Positions 43,411 through 52,538 are shown, numbered from the stretch's first letter. The stretch: DNA of 57,735 bases from CAYGHE01 sp964349805 (GCA_964349805.1 CAYGHE010000005.1:1-57735); one strand, 5' to 3'. Notes: generated by a model not told the origin, from the letters alone. A program made the numbers and translations.

Positions 43411-43863
43411 TTAGTTTAGCGCGTTTTTAACTAATTTGGCTATAGTCGCGCCGTCGGCCTTGTTGCCAAGTTCTTGTTTGACCGCACCTATAACCTGGCC
43501 CATGGCGCGAGGTTCGGTTGCATTTAACTCTTCTATTGCTCTGTCTACAACTTTAGAGATTTCTTCTTCGGACAGTTGATCCGGAAGATATGTCTGCAGA
43601 ATCTTAGCTTCATCTAGTTCGTTTTTAGAAAGTTCTGGACGTCCAGCAGATTCATAAATGGAAGCACTTTCTTGACGTTTTTTAACTTCACGTGCTATTA
43701 ATTGCTCAATTGCCGCATCTTCTAGACCATCTTGACGAGCGCCTTTAGAAACTTCTTCGTTAAGAATCGCGGCCTTGAGACCACGCAAAGTATCGGTTAA
43801 TTGATGATTGCCGGCTAATAATGATGATTTTAGATCATCCTCGAGGCGTTGCTTTAAAGACAT
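43411..43863 (-). CDS. GatB/YqeY domain protein
   Basis: 150-residue YqeY family protein made of helical bundles, similar to the C-terminal tRNA-binding tail of GatB. Signatures are LKQRLEDDLKSSLLAGNHQL at the N-terminus, LRGLKAAILNEEVSKG, then LIAREVKKRQESASIYESAG and the C-terminal MGQVIGAVKQELGNKADGAT. Its cellular role is not well established. It starts five bases after rpsU, a very common bacterial gene order. Confidence 0.94.
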   Translation of the reverse strand: MSLKQRLEDDLKSSLLAGNHQLTDTLRGLKAAILNEEVSKGARQDGLEDAAIEQLIAREVKKRQESASIYESAGRPELSKNELDEAKILQTYLPDQLSEEEISKVVDRAIEELNATEPRAMGQVIGAVKQELGNKADGATIAKLVKNALN

Positions 43864-43868
43864 GATGT

Positions 43869-44084
43869 TTAACGAAGGCCCAGGCGAGCTTTGTTTAGCT
43901 TTTCAGCTCGACGTTCTTTGCGAATTATAGCTTTTTTGCGACGCTCAGTTTTGCTAATAGGTTTCGAGAACCTCATAGACATTTTAGCCTCAGCTAATAT
44001 ACCGCTCTGCAAAACCTTGCGGTTAAAACGGCGGATAATGTTTTCATTAGCTTCTCTGTCGTCTTTTCGTGTAACTTGTACCAT
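43869..44084 (-). CDS. rpsU: 30S ribosomal protein S21
   Basis: 71-residue basic protein near the anti-Shine-Dalgarno end of 16S rRNA. VQVTRKDDREANENIIRRFN and KSMRFSKP-like MSMRFSKPISKTERRKKAII fit the family, with a basic tail KERRAEKLNKARLGLR. The start ATG 44084 lies eight bases after an extended -10 box, so the leader is about 2 nt and lacks a Shine-Dalgarno. It leads rpsU-yqeY-adk-map. Confidence 0.92.
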   Translation of the reverse strand: MVQVTRKDDREANENIIRRFNRKVLQSGILAEAKMSMRFSKPISKTERRKKAIIRKERRAEKLNKARLGLR

Positions 44085-44091
44085 ATCGGAA

Positions 44092-44108
44092 TATTGTAAC
44101 AGAGATAA
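44092..44108 (-). promoter_or_regulatory. Promoter core of rpsU, shared with rplU
   Basis: The minus-strand TTATCTCTGTTACAATA holds the extended -10 TGTTACAAT, ending eight bases before ATG 44084. The 17 bases are identical to those before rplU (30194-30210). Confidence 0.6.
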
Positions 44109-44129
44109 TAGCGATACGCAACAAATGAA

Positions 44130-45797
44130 TTACAGTGTTTCGATGCGCAGCAACTGCCCTTCAACAGTCCGCCTGCCGTTCCATTCATTAATATCCGGCC
44201 TATACCAAACAGTTATTTGCGTACCTGGCTCAACAAAAAAGTGTCCTGGCGCACTAAAGGCTAACATTTCTAACGTGTTTCCATTTGAGTCTCTGAGCAT
44301 TAGTTTGATGTGCTGGTTTTCGGCGCCCATCAACCTAGTACCAACAACTTCCAGGTTCGTTGTCTTTAAAATCGGCTGGGGATTGCCGTGACCAAAAGGC
44401 TCGAGAGCAGCTATGTTTTCAATTAACTCCTCTGTTAAATCGTCTAATTTAGCGTCTATATCCGCATCCAATAAAAGTAGTTGTTCTTGATTGCGTAGGT
44501 TTTTTGATTCGTAGAATTCATTTAACCTTTGGCGAAACTTACCTATATTTTTAGTTGGCATAGTTACACCAGCTGCCAAATCATGCCCTCCGCCCCTCGT
44601 TATTAAATCAGAGGCAGATTTGATAGCGTCCGCAGCGCTGAAATCTCCAAAACTACGTGCTGAACCCTTTGTTTCTTTGCCCACTTCTTCCAATACAAAA
44701 GTTGGTTTTTTGTATAATTCCAGTATTTTTGCAGCCACTATTCCAACTATTCCATGGTTCCACCCCTCAGAACTTAGAACCAACACTGAATCATTTTGAT
44801 ATTTTTTGGCTTGCACGACCGCTTGTTTGAATATTTCGTCTTGTTCTTGGCGCCTGGCGGCGTTCATATCATTAAGCCGGCGAGCATTATCCATAGCTTC
44901 GCTCGTACTTTTAGCTATTAACAAGTCGAGGGCTATTTGAGCTGTCTCTAGTCTTCCAGCGGCATTAAGCCGTGGGCCAAGCACAAAACCAAGTGTCCGA
45001 GCCGTAATCTTTTCTGGTTCAACCCCGGCGACTGCCATTAGTGCCCTGAGTCCTGGTCGCCGAGTACGCGATAAAACTTTTAACCCCCAATAAACGTTAG
45101 CTCGGTTTTCATCCAGTAAAGTGACTATGTCGCAAACCGTACCTAATGCCACCAAATCCAATAGCCACTTCTCTTGCCCGAAGGGCAATCCTGGACTAGC
45201 TTCGCGAACCGATTGGGTCTTCTTTTTTTTATTAAATTCTATTTGCAGCGCCTGGACTACTTTAAAAGCTACGCCTACACCTGCCAAGTCTCTAAATGGA
45301 TATTTATGATCTGGTCGTTTTGGATTAATAACCGCTACCGCTGGCGGCATTTTATCACTAACGTTGTGATGATCTGTCACTATAACATCAATTTTTAAAT
45401 TATTGGCGGCGGCAATTTCTTTGTGACTTAGACTGCCACAATCGACAGTGATAATTAACTTTGTTCCGTCTTTTGCTATACGTTTAATAGCTTCTGTCGA
45501 CAGTCCATAGCCTTCAACAAATCGACTCGGTATGAATGCTTTTACATTTTTAAAACCAAAACTTTCAAACGCATCAAGTAATAGTGTCGTAGCGGTTAGG
45601 CCGTCGATATCATAATCCCCATAGATGGTTATTTGTTCCTGTTTTTTTAAGGCGGAAGTTAATCTTTGAACCGCTTTATCCATGTCGGGTAGCAGAAATG
45701 GGTCGTGTTTAGCGTCATAGCTAGGATTTAAAAACATGTCACGAGTACGTCCATTAAGGCCGCGTGCCGACAAAATATCTTCAAAAAGTGACATCAA
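44130..45797 (-). CDS. recJ: Single-stranded-DNA-specific exonuclease RecJ
   Basis: 555-residue DHH-family 5'-3' exonuclease of recombination and mismatch repair. Motif I ITIYGDYDIDGLTATTLLLD near residue 58, LIITVDCGSLSH, the DHH motif VIVTDHHNVSDKMPPA, and DHHA1-type RGGGHDLAAGVTMP near residue 400 are visible, followed by a C-terminal OB-fold (LKTTNLEVVGTRLMGAENQH). The start ATG 45797 is five bases after the winged-helix gene stop codon, so the two are cotranscribed. Confidence 0.94.
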   Translation of the reverse strand: MMSLFEDILSARGLNGRTRDMFLNPSYDAKHDPFLLPDMDKAVQRLTSALKKQEQITIYGDYDIDGLTATTLLLDAFESFGFKNVKAFIPSRFVEGYGLSTEAIKRIAKDGTKLIITVDCGSLSHKEIAAANNLKIDVIVTDHHNVSDKMPPAVAVINPKRPDHKYPFRDLAGVGVAFKVVQALQIEFNKKKKTQSVREASPGLPFGQEKWLLDLVALGTVCDIVTLLDENRANVYWGLKVLSRTRRPGLRALMAVAGVEPEKITARTLGFVLGPRLNAAGRLETAQIALDLLIAKSTSEAMDNARRLNDMNAARRQEQDEIFKQAVVQAKKYQNDSVLVLSSEGWNHGIVGIVAAKILELYKKPTFVLEEVGKETKGSARSFGDFSAADAIKSASDLITRGGGHDLAAGVTMPTKNIGKFRQRLNEFYESKNLRNQEQLLLLDADIDAKLDDLTEELIENIAALEPFGHGNPQPILKTTNLEVVGTRLMGAENQHIKLMLRDSNGNTLEMLAFSAPGHFFVEPGTQITVWYRPDINEWNGRRTVEGQLLRIETL

Positions 45798-45802
45798 TAT
45801 CT

Positions 45803-46102
45803 TTATAGATCAGAGGATACGCGTTTCGGACGAGCAGCGTGCTGTTGGGATTTAATCACTATACCCTGGAGTTCTTTGAAAATTGGAAAATGCTTGTTGG
45901 TCGAATATATTTTGGTATTGCCTTGCTTCTCACTAGACAAGAAACCAACTTTTTCTAGACGCTTTAATTCTCTCTGGATATTGCCTGGATCTTCTTTTAT
46001 TAACTTAGCTAGGCCTCGTACGTGCGTGCGGAAATCTGGATACTTGGCATAGACCACAACAATCTTGCGCCTAACCCTAGATGTAATAAAAACGTCTAAC
46101 AT
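45803..46102 (-). CDS. Winged-helix DNA-binding protein
   Basis: 99-residue protein with an ArsR/MarR-like winged helix: RRKIVVVYAKYPDFRTHVRG, then LAKLIKEDPGNIQRELKRLE as recognition helix and GFLSSEKQGNTKIYSTN as the wing. No sensor residues are visible. It lies just before recJ and may regulate it or itself. A TATAAT box and a GAGAGA Shine-Dalgarno precede the ATG. The target and signal are unknown. Confidence 0.78.
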   Translation of the reverse strand: MLDVFITSRVRRKIVVVYAKYPDFRTHVRGLAKLIKEDPGNIQRELKRLEKVGFLSSEKQGNTKIYSTNKHFPIFKELQGIVIKSQQHAARPKRVSSDL

Positions 46103-46179
46103 ATTGTCTCTCTATACATTATATTTTCGCTCGCTGTTGACCATCGTAGCACAATCTTACAACATTTAGCAACGACCTG

Positions 46180-46839
46180 TTAGCGCCAATTTAGCACAAT
46201 CTGATTAATTTTGGCAATCGTATCTTCATGGGACGGTATATTGTTTTCTTCGTAATAATGATTCACCCCGCCCATAAAGCTCTCCCTAACATCCAGAACG
46301 TGAACCTCGTCTGCCAGCACATGAAGCTTGTCTACAGCCTGAACCGTAGCTATCGGCGTGGCTACTATTAATTTCTTGATCCGAATCGGTTTTAGAAAGT
46401 CACCAGCTACATCGAGAGAAGTTCCTGTGTCCAGTCCATCAGCCACCAAAATGACCGTGTGGTCACGCAGCATGCCGGCATCAATCAGCCCGCCATCGCC
46501 AAGTAGCCGATTTATACGTTGAAAAGCTTCGCGTTTTTGTTCCTCCAAATAACCATGGAACTCTCCTGTGTAATGTTCTATTTCGCCTGCCGAAAACATG
46601 CCATTATAAGTAAAAGCTCCGCTTTGGGACACACCCCCAAAACTTAATCCCTCACCAGGTACCTCTATATCTTCTATCAAAAGCATCATCAAGACACAGT
46701 GTAAGGCGGCGGCAATTTGTTCACCCACTATAACTGCCCCATCGCTTAAGGCAATTACTGCACAATCCTCAAAACGATATTGTTCTAGTAATTTGTCGGC
46801 AAGAAGTAGACCGGCCTGTTCCCTACTATTGAAATACAT
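46180..46839 (-). CDS. Phosphoribosyltransferase family protein
   Basis: 219-residue type I PRTase fold protein. The PRPP-binding motif is DHTVILVADGLDTGTSL near residue 128, preceded by ALSDGAVIVGEQIAAAL near residue 30 that holds the hood. A large insert (SFGGVSQSGAFTYNGMFSAG) separates them. The acceptor cannot be assigned; relatives with this layout include ComF-like and uncharacterised PRTases. It is divergent from priA with only 29 bases between start codons, and its -10 box (TAAACT) ends six bases before ATG. Confidence 0.82.
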   Translation of the reverse strand: MYFNSREQAGLLLADKLLEQYRFEDCAVIALSDGAVIVGEQIAAALHCVLMMLLIEDIEVPGEGLSFGGVSQSGAFTYNGMFSAGEIEHYTGEFHGYLEEQKREAFQRINRLLGDGGLIDAGMLRDHTVILVADGLDTGTSLDVAGDFLKPIRIKKLIVATPIATVQAVDKLHVLADEVHVLDVRESFMGGVNHYYEENNIPSHEDTIAKINQIVLNWR

Positions 46840-46868
46840 AAATCCAGTTTAGCAGTATACTGTATCTT
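46840..46868. promoter_or_regulatory. 29-bp divergent promoter between the PRTase gene and priA
   Basis: Minus strand: extended TGCTAAACT (46854-46846) ends six bases before ATG 46839. Plus strand: TATACT (46856-46861) ends seven bases before ATG 46869. The two -10 boxes are four bases apart, so each -35 region must lie in the other gene. Both messages are predicted to be leaderless. Confidence 0.6.
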
Positions 46869-48809
46869 ATGCACTACTACGAGGTGGCGCCAAGAGTTAT
46901 AGTTCGAAACGACCAAGAATTCTTTACATACTCCTATGACAAAGTACTGAAAATAGGCCAAATAGTGATTATTGAAGTTGGTAAGCGTCGAGTTATTGGC
47001 GTTGTCTTGAAGAAAACAAGCCAACCTTCTTTCGCTACAAAACCCATCGTGTCACTTATCGAAGAACAGCCTCTGCCACAACCTCTCGTAGAACTATCGC
47101 AGTGGCTAGCCGTATATTATGTTAGCCATTTCGCCCACGTTCTGCAAGCTGTATTACCTCAGGGGGTAGATAAAAAACGACGCCAAGGCCCAACTCCAGA
47201 GCCCCCGTTCAAACGTAGTAAAACTACTATCAGGCTAACGAAGGAACAGTCGACCGTGTTAGATACAGTCAGAAAACAACCTAGCGGTACCTTCTTGCTA
47301 CAGGGTGTGACAGGATCCGGTAAAACGGAAATCTATATACGATTAGCCAAAGAAGCTTTTCAAAAAGGTAAGTCTACTGTCGTGCTAGTACCTGAAATAG
47401 CATTAACGCCTCAGTTGATAGGAGAGTTCGCTAATCACTTCGACAACCTTTTAGTCACCCACTCCAAAATGGGCTCTGCAGCTAGACACCTTGTATGGCA
47501 AGACGCTCTTTACAGCAAAGAACCTAGAGTAGTTATCGGCCCCCGATCAGCACTTTTTACTCCCCTTAAAAAAATAGGTGTGATTGTAGTCGACGAAGCC
47601 CACGAACCTAGCTTTAAACAAGAACAAACACCAAAATATTCCGCTCTGCGGGCCGCAACAATGCTGGGAAGATTCCATAAAGCAAAAGTTATATTCGGCA
47701 CAGCTACACCATCAATTGCCGATCGTTATTTAGCCGATAAATCCAAGCAGCCAATCCTAAAACTTACCAAACCAGCTCGCGACGGTACTACGCCACCAGT
47801 AATTACTACTGTGGATATGACAAAACGCGCCAACCCCAGTGACAACCACCCTTTTCTATCAAAAGAGCTGCTAGACCGAATAGAAAAAATTCTTGACAGC
47901 GGCAAGCAAACACTTATATTTCATAACCGTCGCGGTAGCACTAAAATTACTCTTTGCAAGAATTGTAGCTGGACCGGAGAATGCCCAAGGTGCATAATTC
48001 CCTTAACTCTTCATGGCGATCAACACCGATTACGTTGCCACGTTTGCGCCTATACCGCCGACGTTCCAACAGTCTGCCCCGTATGTTCTGCTGTAGACAT
48101 TATTCATAAAGGTGTGGGTACAAAACTTGTTCAGTCAGAGTTAGAAAAACTATTCCCCAAAGCGGTGATTAAACGCTTCGACACCGACAGTGAAAACAGT
48201 GATATATCAGATGATTATCGTGATTTATACGATGGAACTACGGATATAGCGGTGGGCACCCAAATGATCGCTAAAGGCCTTGACCTGCCCCATTTACGTC
48301 TAGTTGGAGTTGTCCAAGCTGACGCAGGACTGTCTATGCCTGATTTTAGTAGCGAGGAACGAACCTTCCAGCTACTTTCTCAGGTAGTTGGGCGCGTAGG
48401 ACGAGCCACTCATCCCACGGAAGTGGTTGTACAAAGCTATAAGATAACTCACCCGAGTATTATGTACGGTATTAGACAGGAATACGAATCATTTTACGAG
48501 CACGCTTTGAACGAGCGAAAGCGAGCTCAGTTCCCTCCTTTCACGCACCTGTTGAAACTAACTTGTGTGTATAAAACAGAGGCTGCGGTGATCAAAAACT
48601 CTCAAGCTCTGACTCGAGAGCTTGAGTCAAAAACTAGCTCAAGCGTATCTATCTTTGGACCATCCCCAGCTTTTTATGAACGAAGATACGGAACGTATCG
48701 ATGGCAATTAATACTAAAAAGCCCCTCTCGGTCAGAATTAATAGATGCCCTTAAACTTGTGCCCGCTAAAAATTGGTATAGCGAGCTTGATCCAAACGGC
48801 CTAATATAG
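46869..48809 (+). CDS. priA: Primosomal protein N' (replication restart helicase PriA)
   Basis: 646-residue superfamily 2 helicase that reloads the replicative helicase at stalled forks. The N-terminal DNA-binding domain (MHYYEVAPRVIVRNDQEFFT) is followed by Walker A LLQGVTGSGKTEIYIRLAKE near residue 150 and VIVVDEAHEPSFKQEQTPKY. A zinc-binding insert has eight cysteines in four pairs (CKNCSWTGECPRC...CHVCAYTADVPTVCPVC) near residues 362-415. The helicase motif VVGRVGRATHP follows. The length is slightly short of the E. coli form. ATG 46869 follows a leaderless-type promoter. Confidence 0.95.
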   Translation: MHYYEVAPRVIVRNDQEFFTYSYDKVLKIGQIVIIEVGKRRVIGVVLKKTSQPSFATKPIVSLIEEQPLPQPLVELSQWLAVYYVSHFAHVLQAVLPQGVDKKRRQGPTPEPPFKRSKTTIRLTKEQSTVLDTVRKQPSGTFLLQGVTGSGKTEIYIRLAKEAFQKGKSTVVLVPEIALTPQLIGEFANHFDNLLVTHSKMGSAARHLVWQDALYSKEPRVVIGPRSALFTPLKKIGVIVVDEAHEPSFKQEQTPKYSALRAATMLGRFHKAKVIFGTATPSIADRYLADKSKQPILKLTKPARDGTTPPVITTVDMTKRANPSDNHPFLSKELLDRIEKILDSGKQTLIFHNRRGSTKITLCKNCSWTGECPRCIIPLTLHGDQHRLRCHVCAYTADVPTVCPVCSAVDIIHKGVGTKLVQSELEKLFPKAVIKRFDTDSENSDISDDYRDLYDGTTDIAVGTQMIAKGLDLPHLRLVGVVQADAGLSMPDFSSEERTFQLLSQVVGRVGRATHPTEVVVQSYKITHPSIMYGIRQEYESFYEHALNERKRAQFPPFTHLLKLTCVYKTEAAVIKNSQALTRELESKTSSSVSIFGPSPAFYERRYGTYRWQLILKSPSRSELIDALKLVPAKNWYSELDPNGLI

Positions 48810-48818
48810 CTTTGTTTT

Positions 48819-48827
48819 TGGTATAAT
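48819..48827 (+). promoter_or_regulatory. Extended -10 promoter of def, leaderless layout
   Basis: TGGTATAAT ends seven bases before ATG 48835, so the predicted start is the base just before the start codon. It lies only ten bases after the priA stop codon, so def need not depend on priA readthrough. Confidence 0.65.
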
Positions 48828-48834
48828 TAGCATA

Positions 48835-49410
48835 ATGACTAAAGATAGTATTATAACCTTGCCAAATCCCCACCTAAGGCAGCGCTCTCGTAAAATCGGC
48901 CCTATAACAAAAGAAGTTGTAAGGCTAATAGACGACATGAAGGCGGCAGCTCTTGACTGGGAGACTATACGCCCTCATGAAATTAGTGCAGCTCTTGCTG
49001 CTGTTCAGGTTGATAAATTAGAGCGCGTAGTTATAATACGCAACGACCTAGAAGAAAAGAACGACGGAACATTCACTGTTTTGATTAACCCCGAGATAGT
49101 TAAATACGAAGGAGAGATACTAGAAGACTATGAAGGTTGCCTGAGCGTTTCTGGGGTGTACGGTAAAGTGCCCCGTAACAGTAAGGTGCGTGTTAAGGCC
49201 CTTAGTCCTGACGGTAAAGAAATTCGCTTCAAGGCTGATGGATTTTTGGCACGAGTAATCCAACATGAAATCGATCATACTAATGGGGTAGTTTTTATTG
49301 ACCACATAAAAGACAAGAAAGATGCTTTCTACCAGCTGGACGATAACGGTGAGTTAGAACCTATCGATTATGAAAAACATATCGCCAACAATCATATTCT
49401 TTGGGACTGA
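48835..49410 (+). CDS. def: Peptide deformylase
   Basis: 191-residue metallohydrolase that removes the formyl group from nascent proteins. Motif 2 EGCLSVSG holds the Cys ligand, and motif 3 VIQHEIDHTNG holds the HExxH. Motif 1 reads AALAAVQVDK where GxGLAAxQ is usual, with Ala in the place of both glycines. The ATG lies after a leaderless-type promoter. Its 3' end overlaps fmt by 41 bases, giving the usual def-fmt pairing of formylation and deformylation. Confidence 0.93.
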   Translation: MTKDSIITLPNPHLRQRSRKIGPITKEVVRLIDDMKAAALDWETIRPHEISAALAAVQVDKLERVVIIRNDLEEKNDGTFTVLINPEIVKYEGEILEDYEGCLSVSGVYGKVPRNSKVRVKALSPDGKEIRFKADGFLARVIQHEIDHTNGVVFIDHIKDKKDAFYQLDDNGELEPIDYEKHIANNHILWD

Positions 49411-50263
49411 AGATTTTAGCCTAGAATCGTTACACCGCTTAATAGATGCTGGCTATAGTATTGCCGCTGTTGTCACGAAGCCAGATAGCAAGCGCGGACG
49501 TGGTCAAATTATGACCTCACCTGCCGTTAAAGAGTTAGCTCTAAAAAACGATATACCCGTTTGGCAGCCCGACTCCCTAAGCTCCATTATCGACAAAGTG
49601 AAAATCTTAAACAGTAAACCCCTGGGCGTGTTAGTTAGTTACGGAAAAATAATACCGCAATCCATAATCGACCTGTTTGATCCGGGCGTTATCAACATTC
49701 ATCCTTCCTTGTTACCTAACTGGAGAGGGCCTTCCCCTATCGAGTCAGCTATAAAATCAGGTGACAAAAAAACAGGCGTAACTATCATGCAGCTCTCTAA
49801 AGAGATGGACGCTGGTCCAATCTATAAGCAAATTGCACAGCCCTTACATGGCAATGAAACCCGTGTAGAACTGTATGAAAAACTAGCCAAGGTTGGAGCT
49901 GACTTATTGATTGATGTACTGCCTTCTATTTTGGATGGATCACTAAAAGCAACTCCACAAGACGACAAGAAAGCATCTTACTGCCCCATGCTTACCAAGG
50001 ATGATGCCTACTTGAATCTACAAGCCCTAGATGCGCATGAAGCAGAGCGTACTATACGAGCCCATATGGGCTTTCCAAGGTCTAAACTAATAATTAATGC
50101 TTCCACAGTTATCATTAAACGTGCCCACGCAAGTAGTAGCGGTACTGAACCTCTGAGTATAAAATGTCGCGGAGGACTGTTTTTAACCATAGATGAACTA
50201 ATCGCACCAAGTGGACGAGCCATGACAGGACAAGATTTTCTTAACGGTTACGTGGCTGACTGA
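49370..50263 (+). CDS. fmt: Methionyl-tRNA formyltransferase
   Basis: 297-residue enzyme that formylates initiator Met-tRNA. The folate-binding core shows IIFFGTEDFSLESLHRL near the N-terminus, GKIIPQSIIDLFDPGVINIH, and the signature HPSLLPNWRGPSPIESAI with the catalytic Asn-His-Asp set (GVTIMQLSKEMDAGPI). The C-terminal OB-fold is short. ATG 49370 overlaps the def 3' end. Its end overlaps the DUF5663-like gene on the opposite strand by 16 bases. Confidence 0.95.
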   Translation: MKNISPTIIFFGTEDFSLESLHRLIDAGYSIAAVVTKPDSKRGRGQIMTSPAVKELALKNDIPVWQPDSLSSIIDKVKILNSKPLGVLVSYGKIIPQSIIDLFDPGVINIHPSLLPNWRGPSPIESAIKSGDKKTGVTIMQLSKEMDAGPIYKQIAQPLHGNETRVELYEKLAKVGADLLIDVLPSILDGSLKATPQDDKKASYCPMLTKDDAYLNLQALDAHEAERTIRAHMGFPRSKLIINASTVIIKRAHASSSGTEPLSIKCRGGLFLTIDELIAPSGRAMTGQDFLNGYVAD

Positions 50264-50682
50264 GTCTCGCCTAGTATCGCATCACGATTGGATCGAACTT
50301 CTTCCTTGAGTGCCTCTAGTGTTTCAGCGACTACCTTGCGATAATCTGGGCGGTTAATTTCAAGCCATTTAGTAGCGGCGTATTCGCTGCGTAATTTTGC
50401 GCTTTCTGGTGGTTGACCACTAGCCTTTTGCAGCCGCGAAAAAACTTCATCGTTTTGGTAATCAGCCGCGTTTTGCTCTAGCCAAGAATTAACAGCGTTC
50501 TCGTCACCGTCTATGATGGTTTCGAATTCCTGTAGTTGCTCGTCGCTCATCCCCTCTGATAGTTTAGCGCCGACCTGTTTTTCAAGCTCGTTGTATATGT
50601 GCTGTAAGAAAGGTTTTTTCTGGTCTTCGGGTAATTCACCAAGACCTACTTCTTCTAGAAATTTATCATCTAACCGAAACAT
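50248..50682 (-). CDS. Small acidic alpha-helical protein, DUF5663-like
   Basis: 144 residues, predicted all-helical and acidic: FRLDDKFLEEVGLGELPEDQ at the N-terminus, then LSEGMSDEQLQEFETIIDGD and a C-terminal helix EALKEEVRSNRDAIL. It matches my recollection of the DUF5663 family, which is largely found in Patescibacteria, but I could not verify this. No enzyme motif is visible. A -10 TGTTATAAT and an AGAGGA Shine-Dalgarno precede the ATG. It ends tail to tail with fmt. Confidence 0.72.
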   Translation of the reverse strand: MFRLDDKFLEEVGLGELPEDQKKPFLQHIYNELEKQVGAKLSEGMSDEQLQEFETIIDGDENAVNSWLEQNAADYQNDEVFSRLQKASGQPPESAKLRSEYAATKWLEINRPDYRKVVAETLEALKEEVRSNRDAILGETQSAT

Positions 50683-50768
50683 GTAAAAATATCCTCTTTA
50701 GCTAATTAATATCTATTGCGATTATAACACGCTTTAGTTAGTCACGGATTTAGCTCTGCTGTGTCTAT

Positions 50769-52538
50769 TTACAATTTTCGGCTGACTAGTTCACGGGTGA
50801 AGAACTCTAATCTATCACCTTCCTCAAGAAGTATTTTTTTACTGGTCTTCAGACCAAGACCACACATTTCACCTTCAAAAACCTCTTTGGCTTCTTGTTT
50901 TTGCCTCTGAAGATTAGTAACTTCAACTTCTGCGATGTTTTCCTTGTTCCTTACAACTCGCGCCAATAACCCGGGCATCACCTTGCCTTTAGTGACTTCA
51001 CCACCAGCAATAATCGAATCTCTCAAAGTACGAAAAACACCTTTGATTATCAGTTTACCGACTTCCGTTTCAACAACCTTCGGCTTAAGTAGCGCTTCCA
51101 TGCTGGATCGTGCGTCATCAAGTAATTCATAAATGACTTTAAACAAACGTACCTCTACTTTGTCTCGCGCAGCAAGCCGTTTAACCGCTGGGGGCAAGTC
51201 TACATTAAAGCCATAAATCACCGTATTATTGCTAGCCGCTAAGCGAATGTCGTTTTCTGATATATTACCGACTCCGCTACCAACAATTCTTAGCGTAATT
51301 TCTCCGTTGGTGTCTATCAGACGCAGGCTATCCACTACTGAAGTTAGAGAACCCTGCACATCCGCTTTTACTACGGCGTTCATTTCTTGTGACGCCTCGC
51401 GCTGGTTCATCATATTTATTAAGTCTGTACTAGTCACATTAGTGCTAGCAGCACTTTTCTCGTTTTCTATACGCGCCGTTTCGGTTAGATACCTTGCTTC
51501 TTTTTCGGTTTTAGAAACTGCAAAGGTGTCGCCAAATTGAGGTAATTCCTTAAACCCAGTGACCGTAACTGGAGTAGACGGCCCTGCTTCTTTAATAGCC
51601 TTGCCACTAAAATCAAGCAATGTGCGAATCTTGCCGTATGCAGATCCAGCTGACAGGAAATAGCCTGGGCGCAACATACCCTGCTCTATTAACAATCCAA
51701 CTATTGGTCCTCGGCCAACTTCCATGTGAGACTCTATAACTAGCCCCTCCGCTGGGACATCCGTATCAGCCCTCAAGTCTTCCAGGTCTGCTACCAAAAG
51801 CACCATGTCGAGCAATTTATCAACATTCTTGCCTGTTTTGGCGCTTACCTCTACCATGACGACATCGCCACCCCATTCTTCGGGGTTAAGATTGTGCTCA
51901 TTAGCTAGTTGTGTTTTGACACGGGCCGGATCTGCCGTATCTTTATCTACTTTGTTAATTGCCACAACTATTTTGGCGTGAGCTGACCGCGCAAAGTGAA
52001 TCGCTTCTACTGTTTGAGGTTTAACTCCATCATCAGCCGCCACCACAATTACAACCACGTCAGTTAATGCCGCTCCATGCTGTCTAAGCGCCGCGAAGGC
52101 GGAATGACCAGGCGTATCAAGCAGAGTAATGGTCCTGTCAGCTCTAGCCGTCTGGTAGGCGCTTATGTGCTGAGTGATGCCTCCCGCCTCACCTTCAGCT
52201 GTTTTAGTTCCTAGGATATTATCCAATAAACTGGTTTTACCATGATCTACATGACCCATAACAGCCACTATTGGAGGTCTAGATGATGCAGTGTCAGACA
52301 CTTCCCTGGGCGCCCGACCCGTGGAATCGTTTTTGGTTTTCTTCTCTAGCGTTACATCAGTTAGGCCTAATTCGTCGATAATTATTGATGCTGTTTCGAA
52401 ATCAATACGTTGATTGACCGTCGCCACTATGCCATTTTTGAAAAGTTCGCCAACTAATTGAACGACGGGTAAGTTAAGCTTGTCAGCGAGTTCGCTGACA
52501 GTAATTGATTCGGTTATAGTAATAACTTTTTCGCTCAT
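50769..52538 (-). CDS. infB: Translation initiation factor IF-2, short form
   Basis: GTPase that brings initiator fMet-tRNA to the 30S subunit. 589 residues, with an N-terminal IF2_N-type domain (SVSELADKLNLPVVQLVGEL) and the GTPase G1 VMGHVDHGKTSLLDNIL, G3 LLDTPGHSAFAALR and G4 VAINKVDKD motifs. The long linker domains of the E. coli protein are absent, as in many small genomes. C-terminal domains include GVFRTLRDSIIAGGEVTKGK. It follows the S1-domain gene by 38 bases on the same strand. nusA and rbfA, its usual partners, are not here. Confidence 0.96.
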   Translation of the reverse strand: MSEKVITITESITVSELADKLNLPVVQLVGELFKNGIVATVNQRIDFETASIIIDELGLTDVTLEKKTKNDSTGRAPREVSDTASSRPPIVAVMGHVDHGKTSLLDNILGTKTAEGEAGGITQHISAYQTARADRTITLLDTPGHSAFAALRQHGAALTDVVVIVVAADDGVKPQTVEAIHFARSAHAKIVVAINKVDKDTADPARVKTQLANEHNLNPEEWGGDVVMVEVSAKTGKNVDKLLDMVLLVADLEDLRADTDVPAEGLVIESHMEVGRGPIVGLLIEQGMLRPGYFLSAGSAYGKIRTLLDFSGKAIKEAGPSTPVTVTGFKELPQFGDTFAVSKTEKEARYLTETARIENEKSAASTNVTSTDLINMMNQREASQEMNAVVKADVQGSLTSVVDSLRLIDTNGEITLRIVGSGVGNISENDIRLAASNNTVIYGFNVDLPPAVKRLAARDKVEVRLFKVIYELLDDARSSMEALLKPKVVETEVGKLIIKGVFRTLRDSIIAGGEVTKGKVMPGLLARVVRNKENIAEVEVTNLQRQKQEAKEVFEGEMCGLGLKTSKKILLEEGDRLEFFTRELVSRKL

